From contig CAZUTO010000005.1 of assembly GCA_964623085.1 (NCBI GenBank), positions 29,745 to 93,744 of the forward strand: a stretch of DNA of 64,000 nt, read 5' to 3'. Shown in pieces: positions 35,374 through 43,638 of this stretch. The position numbers were made by a program, and so were the translations under genes. The notes below the pieces were generated by a model that saw only the letters and a list, made by a program, of their open reading frames with translations, had not been told where the DNA came from and did not search any database. This stretch comes from CAZUTO01 sp964623085 (lineage in GTDB: Bacteria > Pseudomonadota > Gammaproteobacteria > Pseudomonadales > GM7GCV1). The number at the start of each line of letters is the position of its first letter. The first letter of the stretch is position 1.

Positions 35374-35892
35374 ATGAGTAAAAAAGAAGCATTATTAAGA
35401 GCGGCAGAAAACAAGGTGCGCCTTGGCGGTTACGACAACTTCAGCTTTAGAGAGCTCGCTGCCGAAGTAGGGATAAAGAGCGCGAGCGTGCACTATCATT
35501 TTCCGACGAAAGCGGATCTAGGTGCCGAGCTGGCGCACCAGTACACGAATTCTTTCTTGGCGGCGCTGGGCGATCCCGAATCTATTCTCGCAAAAGGGGA
35601 GAACCCCATTGATGCTTATACGCAGCTATTCAGAAACGCTTTATTAAACGATAACAAAATGTGCTTGTGTGGCCTCCTTGGCGCGCAAGGTGAAAGTCTC
35701 CCAGAAAAAGTGCGGGTGGAGGTGAAACGTTTCTTTAATGAAAACCTCGCCTGGTTGAGTAAAGCCCATGAGGCTAATGGCAAGTCTGATCCAGCGCAGG
35801 CTGCTATTACCACGATAAGCTTGCTTGAAGGTGCCATGATGATAAGTAAAGCACTGAATGATCACAGCCACTTTGATCTCGCCATCCAATAA
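35374..35892 (+). CDS. TetR/AcrR family transcriptional regulator
   Basis: A TetR-type repressor of 172 residues from the ATG at 35374 (MSKKEALLRAAENKVRLGG); the frame extends back to a start at 35308 with a family-less stretch. The helix-turn-helix is FSFRELAAEVGIKSASVHYHFPTKADLGAEL. The ligand domain contains MCLCGLLGAQGESLP, a Cys-x-Cys pattern seen in members that sense reactive electrophiles or oxidants. It is divergent from the cupin gene. Paired palindromes at 35233 and 34238 are its probable operators. With the VOC and cupin genes it looks like a local detoxification regulon. Confidence 0.88.
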   Translation: MSKKEALLRAAENKVRLGGYDNFSFRELAAEVGIKSASVHYHFPTKADLGAELAHQYTNSFLAALGDPESILAKGENPIDAYTQLFRNALLNDNKMCLCGLLGAQGESLPEKVRVEVKRFFNENLAWLSKAHEANGKSDPAQAAITTISLLEGAMMISKALNDHSHFDLAIQ

Positions 35893-35915
35893 AACAGAGA
35901 AGGCGAACTGATCTC

Positions 35916-35933
35916 ACCATATATCTATATGGT
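35916..35933. terminator. Small hairpin between convergent genes
   Basis: ACCATAT pairs with ATATGGT around ATCT, over the stop codon of the leftward gene at 35925. A weaker outer pairing of ATCTCA with TGAGAT extends it. No clear T run; probable weak bidirectional terminator. Confidence 0.35.
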
Positions 35934-36329
35934 TGGATTTATTTGAGATTCTTGGCTGTGTTCTTTCTGACAAAGATACTGGTCAATCGCATAGTAGAGT
36001 GCGGCAAGGCTGCCTATACACATTGTGCCAAGAGTCAGTAAAAAGAGAGAGTTGCTGTAAGTACTAGACATAGTGGAAAGGCCGTCAGTGCCAGACTGCG
36101 CACTTAATACTCGTAACTCTGCAAGGATTCGTGAGTAATTTAAATATCTAAGAACGGTGACGGATGTCATCGAAAAGTAGAGCAGGCAACCAATCCAGAT
36201 GAGAAGGGTGGTTAGTGATTCTCTTCCTGCGTGGAAACCGACAACAAACGCAAACGTACTTGTTAGCCAAATCTCCCATAGACCGCTGATCGCGTTGGTA
36301 TATTCAACGATCAATACTGCGTGTTCCAT
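35925..36329 (-). CDS. Hypothetical membrane protein, three helices
   Basis: A 134-residue protein with three hydrophobic segments at about 20-38, 42-62 and 93-115, and a polar tail rich in Gln, Glu and Ser. I do not recognise a family. A short soluble stretch between helices 2 and 3 (SRILAELRVLSAQSG) could be a cytoplasmic loop. The ATG at 36329 has no strong ribosome binding site. It is convergent with the TetR gene and stands alone. Confidence 0.6.
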   Translation of the reverse strand: MEHAVLIVEYTNAISGLWEIWLTSTFAFVVGFHAGRESLTTLLIWIGCLLYFSMTSVTVLRYLNYSRILAELRVLSAQSGTDGLSTMSSTYSNSLFLLTLGTMCIGSLAALYYAIDQYLCQKEHSQESQINPTI

Positions 36330-36379
36330 AAGACGTAATTAACCTAAATTTGTACCAGTTTTAGGCGAATATAACGCAT

Positions 36380-36412
36380 CAAGAGGCGGTGGCGAAGCCA
36401 ACCGCTTTCTTG
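36380..36412 (-). terminator. Hairpin after the cold-shock gene
   Basis: On the minus strand, CAAGA...GCGGT.GGC pairs with GCC.ACCGC...TCTTG around TTC, with small bulges. It lies 19 bases after the csp stop codon. The T run is poor, so termination is likely but not certain. Confidence 0.5.
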
Positions 36413-36430
36413 ACTTGTTATCGTTGCTAC

Positions 36431-36637
36431 TTAGACCGCAACAACTTTATTTGCACAAGGGCCTTTTTGGCCTTGGCCTACTTCGAACTCGACAGCTTGG
36501 CCATCATTCAATGTTGCATACCCGCCGCCCGCTTGAATCTCTGAATGGTGGACAAACAGATCTTTACCGCCATCTTCTGGAGTAATAAAACCGAAGCCTT
36601 TATCTGCGTTGAACCACTTAACTGTACCTTTACTCAT
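36431..36637 (-). CDS. Cold-shock domain protein
   Basis: This 68-residue single cold-shock domain binds single-stranded nucleic acid and acts as an RNA chaperone. RNP1 (KGFGFI, residues 14-19) and RNP2 (LFVHH, residues 27-31) are both intact, as is KWFNADKG. The length is that of CspA/CspE relatives. Whether it is cold-induced cannot be read; the upstream 180 bases are A/T-rich and could hold a long leader as known for cspA, but no defined element was recognised. Confidence 0.96.
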   Translation of the reverse strand: MSKGTVKWFNADKGFGFITPEDGGKDLFVHHSEIQAGGGYATLNDGQAVEFEVGQGQKGPCANKVVAV

Positions 36638-36952
36638 TTTTTGTACTCTTAATTATTGGTGAAGAATGAAAAAAATATACTCGATTTCACCGGTTCGAAT
36701 ATAAGGTAAAAAGAAAAATACTCACAACGACGCGCCGAATTATCCTAGCGCAAGGGTAGGGTATTGTGCATATGGTGCGCGCATCGTACTAAACTCCATC
36801 GCCTAGGTAACCATTTTTTATGAATAACATAATCAAAAAATGCTTGGCAGCCGTGATTGTGGCTGGGAGCGTTTTGATGCTGCTGCCTTTTATTTTGGAT
36901 AAAAGTGAAGTGTATCAGTGCTTAAGCGCTAGATTCCGCTCTAGCGCCATAA
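36638..36952. other. Intergenic region between csp and DUF3465 genes
   Basis: It holds the cold-shock gene promoter and leader (leftward). On the + strand a frame from 36820 begins like a small membrane peptide but runs into antisense of the DUF3465 gene. A perfect 8-base-pair hairpin, GCGCTAGA (36926-36933) with TCTAGCGC (36940-36947), sits just beyond the DUF3465 stop codon and may end that transcript. Confidence 0.5.
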
Positions 36953-37402
36953 CTACTTATAGGTTTTTCCTTCGTGTTTTAGCCATCCATCGACATGGTT
37001 GCCGCGGGGGTCGTGATGGGTCCAATGGATGACACCGCCCTTCGAATTCCATTCATATTCGCCATAGAATTCGATGAGATCGCCTTTTCGAATAGCATCA
37101 ATGCGGGGAGCCAAATCAATATTATGTGCAACAAGGACAGTCTGCCCAGAGCCAAATCCTAGGATAAAACGCTGATGCCGGCTTCCTTCGTTATCGTCGG
37201 AGAGGATACTGACAACTTCGCCTTCACCCTGAATTTGAACATCACTTTGTTTGCGTTCGAAGGCTTCTGAAAGCGTATCTGCCCCTGCGCCGGTACTACC
37301 AGTTTTAAACTGGTCGCCTACACCTAGCTCTTGCCAAATATACTGGGCAATCAGAGAGACAAGAAGAACAGCAGCGGTTACTAATTTCCTTTTCGAGACC
37401 AT
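36953..37402 (-). CDS. DUF3465 secreted protein
   Basis: A 149-residue protein with an N-terminal signal or anchor (KLVTAAVLLVSLIAQYIW) and a beta-rich domain matching DUF3465: VQIQGEGEVVSILSDDNEG, then HQRFILGFGSGQTVLVAHNI, GDLIEFYGEYEWNSKGGVIHW and the closing THHDPRGNHVDGWL. The OB-like fold with conserved His suggests binding or hydrolysis outside the cytoplasm; the function is unknown. A hairpin follows its stop at 36926-36947. It is not near a functional partner. Confidence 0.88.
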   Translation of the reverse strand: MVSKRKLVTAAVLLVSLIAQYIWQELGVGDQFKTGSTGAGADTLSEAFERKQSDVQIQGEGEVVSILSDDNEGSRHQRFILGFGSGQTVLVAHNIDLAPRIDAIRKGDLIEFYGEYEWNSKGGVIHWTHHDPRGNHVDGWLKHEGKTYK

Positions 37403-37485
37403 CGGATCGACCTATTTATTCCACAAAAAGTTTTGTTGCGTCTAGACGCCTAAAGCTATATTCACACACATTGACACCATACCTA

Positions 37486-38337
37486 TTATTTTTGGTTGCG
37501 GAAACGGTTGGGCGTCGTACCCACCTGTTTTTTAAATGCGTTAGTAAAAGCGCGATCAGATTCATACCCAGTGTGATTCGCTATTTCATAAACAGGTAGT
37601 CGAGATTCACGAAGCAGCTTTTTGGCTTTTTGCATGCGCAGGCTGGTTAAGTAGCTGAACATGGGTTGACCGACGAGCTCGGTGAAGCGCTTGGCAAATG
37701 CGGCACGTGACATACCGATTTCCTCAGCTAAGGTTTCCAGCGTCCAGTTACGTTCTAGCTCGTTGTGAAGCTGGTGTAGGGCGCGTGAAATTCGTTTGTC
37801 ATTGAGTGCTTCGAGAAAGGGGTGGCGAGTTTCCCTGCCAAAATTAATTCGAATGAGTTCGACGAGAATGACTTCTGTTAGTTTATCGACGATCAATGCT
37901 GAACCTGGTTGCTGAGCCATATATTCATCGCCAAGTTGATCAAATGTTCGTTTTAGCCAAGGGTGCTGATCAAACTCTTCTTTACGAACAATAGTGCTCG
38001 TAGGAAAAACATCCAGCAGGGGGCTTGCATTGGTGTCAGAGAAACGACAATAGCCACACAACAAAAGCGTGTCATCTGTAAAGTTGGGGTGATCTTTGCT
38101 ATTCGATTGATTACTGATTGTGTGATCCACACCGGGGCCAAGAAAAATGAGATCGCCGGCACTCAGGTGTTCGATTTGGTCATCTATCGTGGCCCAACAA
38201 TTTCCTTGCCGTATCAAATGAAAATTAGCGCTGTCGGTATTAGTGAACTCCTTCGTCCAGGGCACCACCACTTGGTCGCAAAAGTACACACTGCCTTCGG
38301 CGCGAATAGATCTAAGGATAGAGCTCAGTACTTCCAT
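37486..38337 (-). CDS. AraC family transcriptional regulator with cupin sensor domain
   Basis: A 283-residue activator type. The N-terminal cupin half includes NFHLIRQGNCWATIDDQIEHLSAGDLIFLGPGVDH, of the AraC_binding/cupin_6 kind. The C-terminal two helix-turn-helix motifs read LETLAEEIGMSRAAFAKRFTELVG and VYEIANHTGYESDRAFTNAFKK, ending TPNRFR. Such proteins often control small detoxification or catabolic genes. The divergent neighbour is grxC, whose start is 126 bases away, so a link to it is possible but not shown. Confidence 0.93.
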   Translation of the reverse strand: MEVLSSILRSIRAEGSVYFCDQVVVPWTKEFTNTDSANFHLIRQGNCWATIDDQIEHLSAGDLIFLGPGVDHTISNQSNSKDHPNFTDDTLLLCGYCRFSDTNASPLLDVFPTSTIVRKEEFDQHPWLKRTFDQLGDEYMAQQPGSALIVDKLTEVILVELIRINFGRETRHPFLEALNDKRISRALHQLHNELERNWTLETLAEEIGMSRAAFAKRFTELVGQPMFSYLTSLRMQKAKKLLRESRLPVYEIANHTGYESDRAFTNAFKKQVGTTPNRFRNQK

Positions 38338-38463
38338 ATTGGTTTCTTCGGCATTAATCGGGAAATAATAGACGATGGGTGTATTAAAACAAGATAATTT
38401 GCCTAGATAATCTCTTTCTAATACCTATACTGTGCTTTCAAGTAGTGAGCATGAGAAATCCTA

Positions 38464-38736
38464 ATGCCAAATATTCAAATTTACACAAAAAGCTATTGCC
38501 CTTATTGCGCGCGAGCAAAGGACACCCTAAAGAGACAGGGTCTTTCGTTTAATGAAATTGAGGTGTCTCATGACAAGGCGAAGGAGTCTGAGATGCGTCG
38601 CAGAAGTCATCGCACGTCGGTACCGCAAATATTCATCAATGACGTACATATCGGCGGCAGTGACGATCTCAATGCAGCAGTGCGCAGTGGCCAGTTGAGT
38701 GAAATTATCGAGCAGCAATCATCCTCGTCTAATTAG
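38464..38736 (+). CDS. grxC: Glutaredoxin 3
   Basis: A 90-residue dithiol glutaredoxin that reduces disulphides with glutathione. The active site CPYC is at residues 12-15, the cis-proline segment TSVPQIFIND is near 51-60, and GGSDDL follows, completing the glutathione-binding site. Length and motifs fit GrxC. It is a single gene, divergent from the AraC regulator. Confidence 0.95.
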   Translation: MPNIQIYTKSYCPYCARAKDTLKRQGLSFNEIEVSHDKAKESEMRRRSHRTSVPQIFINDVHIGGSDDLNAAVRSGQLSEIIEQQSSSSN

Positions 38737-38894
38737 GCGTGTGCCAATAGAGCCTAGGCGATCCATATGATTTATATAGTGCTAAGGCGAGATTAAGAGG
38801 CTAGAATCTCGAACGGAACATAGCGAAGCATCAGCAAGAGGCTGCTGTTTTGTGTACCCTATATTTATATAAGTATTAACCAACGGAGATCACT

Positions 38895-39098
38895 ATGTCT
38901 TTTGCAAAAATCACTGAAATCACAGCAAGTTCACCCACAAGTTTTGAAGCTGCTGTTGCTGAAGGAATCAACCGTGCAAGTAAAACGGTAAAAAATATCC
39001 GTTCTGCATGGGTTAAGGATCAAGAAGTATCAGTTAAAGGCGGTAAAATTGATGCTTACCGCGTAACGTTAAAAATTACGTTTGTATTAGAAGACTAA
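38895..39098 (+). CDS. Dodecin
   Basis: A 67-residue flavin-binding protein that assembles as a hollow dodecamer and buffers riboflavin, FMN or FAD. The sequence follows the family (MSFAKITEITASSPTSFEAA, with NIRSAWVKDQEVSVKGG). The Trp of SAW stacks on the flavin ring. CGGAGATCACT gives a clear ribosome binding site. A strong terminator follows at 39119. Confidence 0.95.
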   Translation: MSFAKITEITASSPTSFEAAVAEGINRASKTVKNIRSAWVKDQEVSVKGGKIDAYRVTLKITFVLED

Positions 39099-39118
39099 TA
39101 ACCAAAAGCTCTTATATT

Positions 39119-39147
39119 AAAGCGCCTTATTAAGGCGCTTTTTTTTC
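39119..39147 (+). terminator. Intrinsic terminator after dodecin
   Basis: AAAGCGCCTT pairs with AAGGCGCTTT around a 3-base loop, followed by TTTTTT. Confidence 0.9.
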
Positions 39148-39326
39148 GTCTATGTTTTGTAGTTCTAACGCCAGCAATGGTTTGAGCACAGTTCTTAAAC
39201 TCTGATAATGCTATGAGTTTATGTGTTACAAAAGGTCACATTTGGACAGTGTCTGCATGCTTTCAGATAGCTAAGTTAACCTGTATATTCGCAAAAAGTA
39301 TCTTTTTACAGAGAGGAGAAATAAAG

Positions 39327-39821
39327 ATGAGCCTATTTAAGTTTGTTAGGGATGCGGGCAGTAAGCTCGGCGAAAAAATTCACAATGTCACTCACGGAGG
39401 AGTCGATGCGACCGCACCTGTGGAAGTAAGCCAGGAGCGTATAGATGAGTTAAGGACCAAAAGTATTATGGACAATATCGCTGAATCTGGCGTTGTGGTT
39501 GAAAATCTTAACGTAGATGTGGCCGGTGAAAAAGTCACGCTAAACGGCCGAGTTAACTCACAGACCTGTTCGGAGAAGTTAACGCTTGTGGCTGGAAATC
39601 AGCACGGTATTGGCAGTGTCGATTGCCAGCTTGATGTGGCTAACCCGGAGCCCGGATCAACGTTCTATACGGTTAAATCTGGTGATACTCTGGGTAAGAT
39701 TGCGCAGGAGTTGCTGGGCAGTGCTTCGAAATACACAGCTATATTTGAAGCGAATAAGCCACTTCTTTCCGATCCAGACAAAATTTATGTTGGTCAAAAT
39801 CTGAGAGTTCCAAACCTGTAA
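39327..39821 (+). CDS. kbp: BON-LysM potassium-binding protein (Kbp/YgaU-like)
   Basis: The ATG at 39327 follows GAGAGGAG and begins MSLFKFVRDAGSKLGEKI, exactly the Kbp start; the frame is open to 39213 but without support there. At 164 residues it has a BON domain (about 40-105, with VENLNVDVAGEKVTLNGRV) and a C-terminal LysM domain (about 112-162, YTVKSGDTLGKIAQELLG). The E. coli homologue binds K+ in the cytoplasm and is stress-induced. No signal peptide is present, in line with a cytoplasmic site. Confidence 0.92.
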   Translation: MSLFKFVRDAGSKLGEKIHNVTHGGVDATAPVEVSQERIDELRTKSIMDNIAESGVVVENLNVDVAGEKVTLNGRVNSQTCSEKLTLVAGNQHGIGSVDCQLDVANPEPGSTFYTVKSGDTLGKIAQELLGSASKYTAIFEANKPLLSDPDKIYVGQNLRVPNL

Positions 39822-39856
39822 ATAGGTCTTGAACGACGCTGCTTTTTCTTCGTCAT

Positions 39857-39890
39857 CTGAGCGATATTCTTTTATCGGGATATCGCTCAG
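39857..39890. terminator. Hairpin between convergent kbp and blc genes
   Basis: CTGAGCGATAT pairs perfectly with ATATCGCTCAG (11 base pairs, 12-base loop) between two convergent genes. There is no T run on either side, so it is only a probable terminator. Confidence 0.45.
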
Positions 39891-39938
39891 TTAGAAGAGC
39901 ATTGGCGCCCTTTAGTTGATGGGGCCCTACCTAACAAA

Positions 39939-40451
39939 TCACTCCTGATTAACGAAAATAAGGCTCTCTGTGTCGTAGCCTGCCTCTTTGGCTACGCTAA
40001 TAAATTGGTCTTTCAGTTCATCGCTCACCGTTGGCGTCCTTGATAAAAGCCAAAGGTAATTCTCGTTGCTTGTCACAAAGGAATATTGATAGTGTTCTTT
40101 ATCTAAATCAAAAATGATGTAGGAGCCATAAAATGGACCGAAGAAAGAAACTTTTAAATGCCCCACATCTTTATCACCGACGAACTTTGCCTTCCCGGTA
40201 GCGTCTTCCCACTTTTCATCTTTGGTAGAAAATCCGCGGTTTTCAACTTTCACCGTGCCATCATCATTAATCGAATAGGTCGCTGAGACTTTCTCCAATC
40301 CTCTTTCAAAGCGATGATCCAGCCGAGCGATCTCGTACCACTTTCCCTCATATCGATCTAACTCGAAGTCAGTAACTGGTTCTATGCTTTCTGGCACGCC
40401 CGCGCAGCCAAATAAGAAAAGTGCGAGTAGGGCGAGGCTAGTGGTTTTCAT
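39939..40451 (-). CDS. blc: Outer-membrane lipocalin Blc
   Basis: A 170-residue lipoprotein with a short signal peptide and lipobox FLFGC (Cys16). The lipocalin signature is YEGKWYEIARLDHRFERGL, with G-x-W near residues 35-37, and the barrel follows through FFGPFYGSYIIFDLD and NENYLWLLSRTP. Blc binds lysophospholipids or fatty acids at the outer membrane and is linked to envelope stress. The divergent region upstream holds a Crp-type site shared with the FG-GAP gene. Confidence 0.94.
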   Translation of the reverse strand: MKTTSLALLALFLFGCAGVPESIEPVTDFELDRYEGKWYEIARLDHRFERGLEKVSATYSINDDGTVKVENRGFSTKDEKWEDATGKAKFVGDKDVGHLKVSFFGPFYGSYIIFDLDKEHYQYSFVTSNENYLWLLSRTPTVSDELKDQFISVAKEAGYDTESLIFVNQE

Positions 40452-40836
40452 AGAGATTCATGTGCCTTAGGTTGTGTAGAGAAAGCAAGTTGGTAAAGAT
40501 ACCGCTCACTATAGCTGGCGACATTGTTTAGTGTGAAGTTTTAACTATGAATAGGTGTGTTATAGCACGCTGTGCTCCTACAGAGCTTTCTTCCGCAACT
40601 GTGATAGAGGTCACAGAAAAAGCGTTTATACTTCCTTTTATCGCTTGAGTTTTGTTTGACTTATAGATGTGAGATTGTGAATCAATTGGAACGTTATTAG
40701 GATGATTAGCTATGCGTAGCAGTGACAGTTCAGTTCATTGTGTCCTAGAGTTTCACAGCCCGTCTTTAAAATAGGTATGTCAGACTAGATCGGGAAAAAC
40801 ACAAATAAAATAAAAATATACGAGAAGAGATACGGG
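40452..40836. other. Divergent intergenic region, 385 bases
   Basis: It lies between blc and the FG-GAP/ASPIC gene. A Crp-type palindrome at 40600-40615 is the only clear element. The last 50 bases before 40837 are strongly A-rich, ending in a GAGAAGAGATACGGG ribosome binding site. Confidence 0.55.
40600..40615. promoter_or_regulatory. Crp/Vfr-type binding site
   Basis: TGTGA-TAGAGG-TCACA matches the Crp core TGTGA-N6-TCACA in all ten fixed positions, and the palindrome extends by one more base pair (C...G). It lies 149 bases before the blc start and 221 before the FG-GAP gene start. Which promoter it serves is not shown. Confidence 0.7.
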
Positions 40837-43638
40837 ATGAAAACTAGTTATAGACGTCGTGCTTTAAACGCCATATTGACTTGTAGTCGAGTGGATAAAT
40901 CTGCTGCTTGTTTGGCAGCTATAGGTTTGTGTGTTGTGGCTAGTGCTCAGGCACAACAGAGTGAAGTGTCCGCTTTTTTCTATGATGTGGCAGAGCAAGT
41001 TGGCCTCCAAGATTATGATGCGACGGGCACCATTGTTCATGGTCCGGGCGCCGTTTTTGTCGATTTCAATAATGACGGTTATCCGGATATCTACGCAGTA
41101 GATCAACCGGGTAACAGCCTGTATCTCAATGTTGCAGCGGCCAATGGTGATCGAGAGTTTCAAGCTTTAGTGGGCGCAGCAGGCGCAAACCCCGGACCAA
41201 ATTCATCGGCGGCGGCGCCAGCAGATTACGACAATGACGGTGACCTTGACCTATTTGTTGCTGTCTACGACGGACCAAACTTTCTCTACAAAAATATGTT
41301 GTCAGAAACGGGCGATTTGCAATTTCAAAACGTCACCGCGCAAACAGTGCCGTCACAAACGATCTCTGGAACCATACAGGCTGGCCTAGCACAATCGTTT
41401 GACTCTACCGGTGAGGACCTTTCTCGCTCCTATACAGCTAGTTGGGGAGATGTGAACCGAGATGGCTTTCTGGATTTGTATGTCGGTACACATAACGGCT
41501 TACATGGGAATAATCCGATTGTGGGTGGCGTATCCGGTATGCGCGATACCTTCTATCTCAACCAAGGTGATGGCACGTTTTTAGATGTATCCGAAGTCTA
41601 TGAGGTGACCGGCGCGCTGGGCCCTAACGGTGAAACTGGCGATCATCTGAGCCAATATAATTCATCGATGGCCTCGATATTTGTTGATATCAACAATGAC
41701 AGTTGGCCAGATTTGATCGTGTCCAATAAAACGCGCGTCAGGGAGCGTGGAGTAGCCGATCATGAGCAGCTTTATTTGAACAGAGGTGCAAATGCTGCGG
41801 GTGTTTGGCAGGGTTTTGATAACGTCACCCACAGACTGCCGGACGGTTTTATTAGCACGGATTACTCTAAATCACCGATGTCGATGGTGGTTGCGGATAT
41901 TGATAACGACGGTGATTTTGATATTACCTACAGCGATGACTCTTTCGTGGAAGAGAATGGCACAACAGGCACGAATGAAATACTCATCAATCAGTTGAGT
42001 GAAACTGGTCAGCTTCGATTTGTCGTGGATCATACCTCCGTTCCAGCCGGTTTTTCTTGGGGCACCGTATTTGCAGATTTCGACAATAATGGCTATGAAG
42101 ATTTGTTTGTTGCTGGCGCAGATTGTTGCACGCGAGGATTCAACCAGCCTGATTGGTTATACATGAATGAGGCGGGGCAGTTCTCGGACTACACCACCGC
42201 TGCAAACATTTCGTCTAATGTCGGTACGGACGGACGCGGTAATGCTAGCGCGGATTATGACCGCGATGGCTGGCCAGACCTGCTGCAAGTCTACAATGAT
42301 GGCAGCAATGTAAATCTTTATCGCAACGCGACTGCCACTATCCATCCGCAGCGCGCATCCGTTACTGTCAAGTTGGTGGGCAATCCCAGCTCTCCAAGCC
42401 CTTACGTGTCTAGCTATGATGCTATTGGTGCGCGAGCCACTCTGATTGCCGACCTAAATGGTAACGGTAATCTGAGCTTGAATGGGGGTGAGCGTCAAAT
42501 GAGAGAAGTGGCAAGTGGCTATAATCTTATGTCTAGTACAAGTAGCTTAGAGCTCGAGTTTGGCATGGGCTTGGCTGCTAGTGGCACTTTTCAAGTTCAG
42601 TGGCCAAGTGGCCGCACCACCAGTCATACGGTGAATGCAAACAAACACTATGTTCTTCACGAAACTAATGGTCTGAGTGAGATCACTTTTGACAATGTCT
42701 CGCCAGACCCGTCTGGCTACACCTTTTGTGCGAATGAAAACGAGGTATGTTCACTTCCAGGGCCTGCGACAGTTCGCTACGGTGCCAACGGACAGTTTTT
42801 CGAGCAGTCTTTTGACGGGGGTAACGTGGATTGTACCAATCGACAGTTTGGTGATCCTATAAACGGCACACTGAAAACCTGCGAATACTTGTTGGATAGC
42901 GAGCCCGAGCCGACTCCAGAGCCATCTGCATATACCTTCTGTGCGAACGAAGGAGACGAATGTGTTCTTCCCGGGCCAGCGATGGTTCGCTATGGGGCTA
43001 ATGGCGCATTTTTCCAGCAGTCTTTCAATGGTGGCAATGTGGCCTGCACCAATGGGCAATTTGGTGATCCGATTCGCGGGACGGTAAAAACCTGCGAATA
43101 CTTATTGGATAGCGAGCCAGAACCCGCTCCAGAACCGGCTCCAATAGCCTGTAACGCACCGACGAATGCCGCATTAGGTGGCGTTGCAAGTCAGTCTTCA
43201 ACTTTTGGTGGCAATCGGTTCCCAGCATCTCGCGCTGTGGATGGAAATTTTAATAACTTTACGCATACAGCTGCTGGCCAATCTTCCGCAAGTTGGGAAG
43301 TCGTCTTATCAGAAAGTACTGTGATCAATGAGATCGTATTGCACAATAGAACAAATTGTTGCGGTAGTAGGCTCCGCGATCTCACAGTCACAATTCTTAA
43401 CGCACAAGGTGGAAGTGTGTTTCAATCAAGCCTATTGAATCCAGAAAATAGCCTTGGCTCGCCCGGACAAATCAGCGTTGATATACAGTCTCTAGCAGGC
43501 GCTCCGGTTATTGGGCAGAGGGTGAGAGTATCGCGAACATCAGATCCAGATTTATCGGGTAGTAACGGTAGCGGCGGTCGAAGTGAAGTTGATGTGGTCT
43601 CGTTGGCTGAGGTAGAAGTAATGGGATGTAGCCAGTAA
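40837..43638 (+). CDS. Large secreted FG-GAP/VCBS repeat protein with ASPIC/UnbV domain, two Cys modules and a discoidin-like end
   Basis: A 933-residue protein with an N-terminal export segment ending near AQA. Seven calcium-binding propeller motifs of the D-x-N/D-x-D-G type can be seen, such as DFNNDGYPDIY, DYDNDGDLDLF, DVNRDGFLDLY and DYDRDGWPDLL, across residues 70-490. An ASPIC/UnbV domain follows (about 505-615, VASGYNLMSSTSSLELEFG and VQWPSGRTT). Residues 628-698 and 699-769 are near-identical modules of 71 residues with four Cys each, joined by Pro-Glu linkers. The last 160 residues resemble an F5/8 type (discoidin-like) domain. Together these suggest an adhesive or polysaccharide-binding surface protein. 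It is not in an operon. Confidence 0.85.
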   Translation: MKTSYRRRALNAILTCSRVDKSAACLAAIGLCVVASAQAQQSEVSAFFYDVAEQVGLQDYDATGTIVHGPGAVFVDFNNDGYPDIYAVDQPGNSLYLNVAAANGDREFQALVGAAGANPGPNSSAAAPADYDNDGDLDLFVAVYDGPNFLYKNMLSETGDLQFQNVTAQTVPSQTISGTIQAGLAQSFDSTGEDLSRSYTASWGDVNRDGFLDLYVGTHNGLHGNNPIVGGVSGMRDTFYLNQGDGTFLDVSEVYEVTGALGPNGETGDHLSQYNSSMASIFVDINNDSWPDLIVSNKTRVRERGVADHEQLYLNRGANAAGVWQGFDNVTHRLPDGFISTDYSKSPMSMVVADIDNDGDFDITYSDDSFVEENGTTGTNEILINQLSETGQLRFVVDHTSVPAGFSWGTVFADFDNNGYEDLFVAGADCCTRGFNQPDWLYMNEAGQFSDYTTAANISSNVGTDGRGNASADYDRDGWPDLLQVYNDGSNVNLYRNATATIHPQRASVTVKLVGNPSSPSPYVSSYDAIGARATLIADLNGNGNLSLNGGERQMREVASGYNLMSSTSSLELEFGMGLAASGTFQVQWPSGRTTSHTVNANKHYVLHETNGLSEITFDNVSPDPSGYTFCANENEVCSLPGPATVRYGANGQFFEQSFDGGNVDCTNRQFGDPINGTLKTCEYLLDSEPEPTPEPSAYTFCANEGDECVLPGPAMVRYGANGAFFQQSFNGGNVACTNGQFGDPIRGTVKTCEYLLDSEPEPAPEPAPIACNAPTNAALGGVASQSSTFGGNRFPASRAVDGNFNNFTHTAAGQSSASWEVVLSESTVINEIVLHNRTNCCGSRLRDLTVTILNAQGGSVFQSSLLNPENSLGSPGQISVDIQSLAGAPVIGQRVRVSRTSDPDLSGSNGSGGRSEVDVVSLAEVEVMGCSQ
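42718..43143 (+). repeat. Tandem duplication of a 213-base Cys-module coding unit
   Basis: Two units start at 42718 and 42931 with the same reading frame. Each encodes YTFCANE, a Cys-x-Leu-Pro-Gly-Pro-Ala segment, VRYGANG, then GGNV-x-CTN-x-QFGDPI and KTCEYLLDSEPEP. The Cys spacing is conserved in both. Similar modules occur beside carbohydrate-active domains in secreted bacterial enzymes. Confidence 0.9.

Noticed and set aside
36680..36710. GGTTCGAAT sequence that resembles a tRNA T-arm
   Set aside because: No matching T-stem, acceptor stem or anticodon arm around it; it lies in the cold-shock gene leader region.
36820..37032. + strand frame of 70 residues that starts like a one-helix membrane peptide
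   Set aside because: Its second half is antisense to the DUF3465 gene and turns into an unstructured Arg/Gly-rich tail; no clear ribosome binding site. A shorter peptide cannot be excluded.
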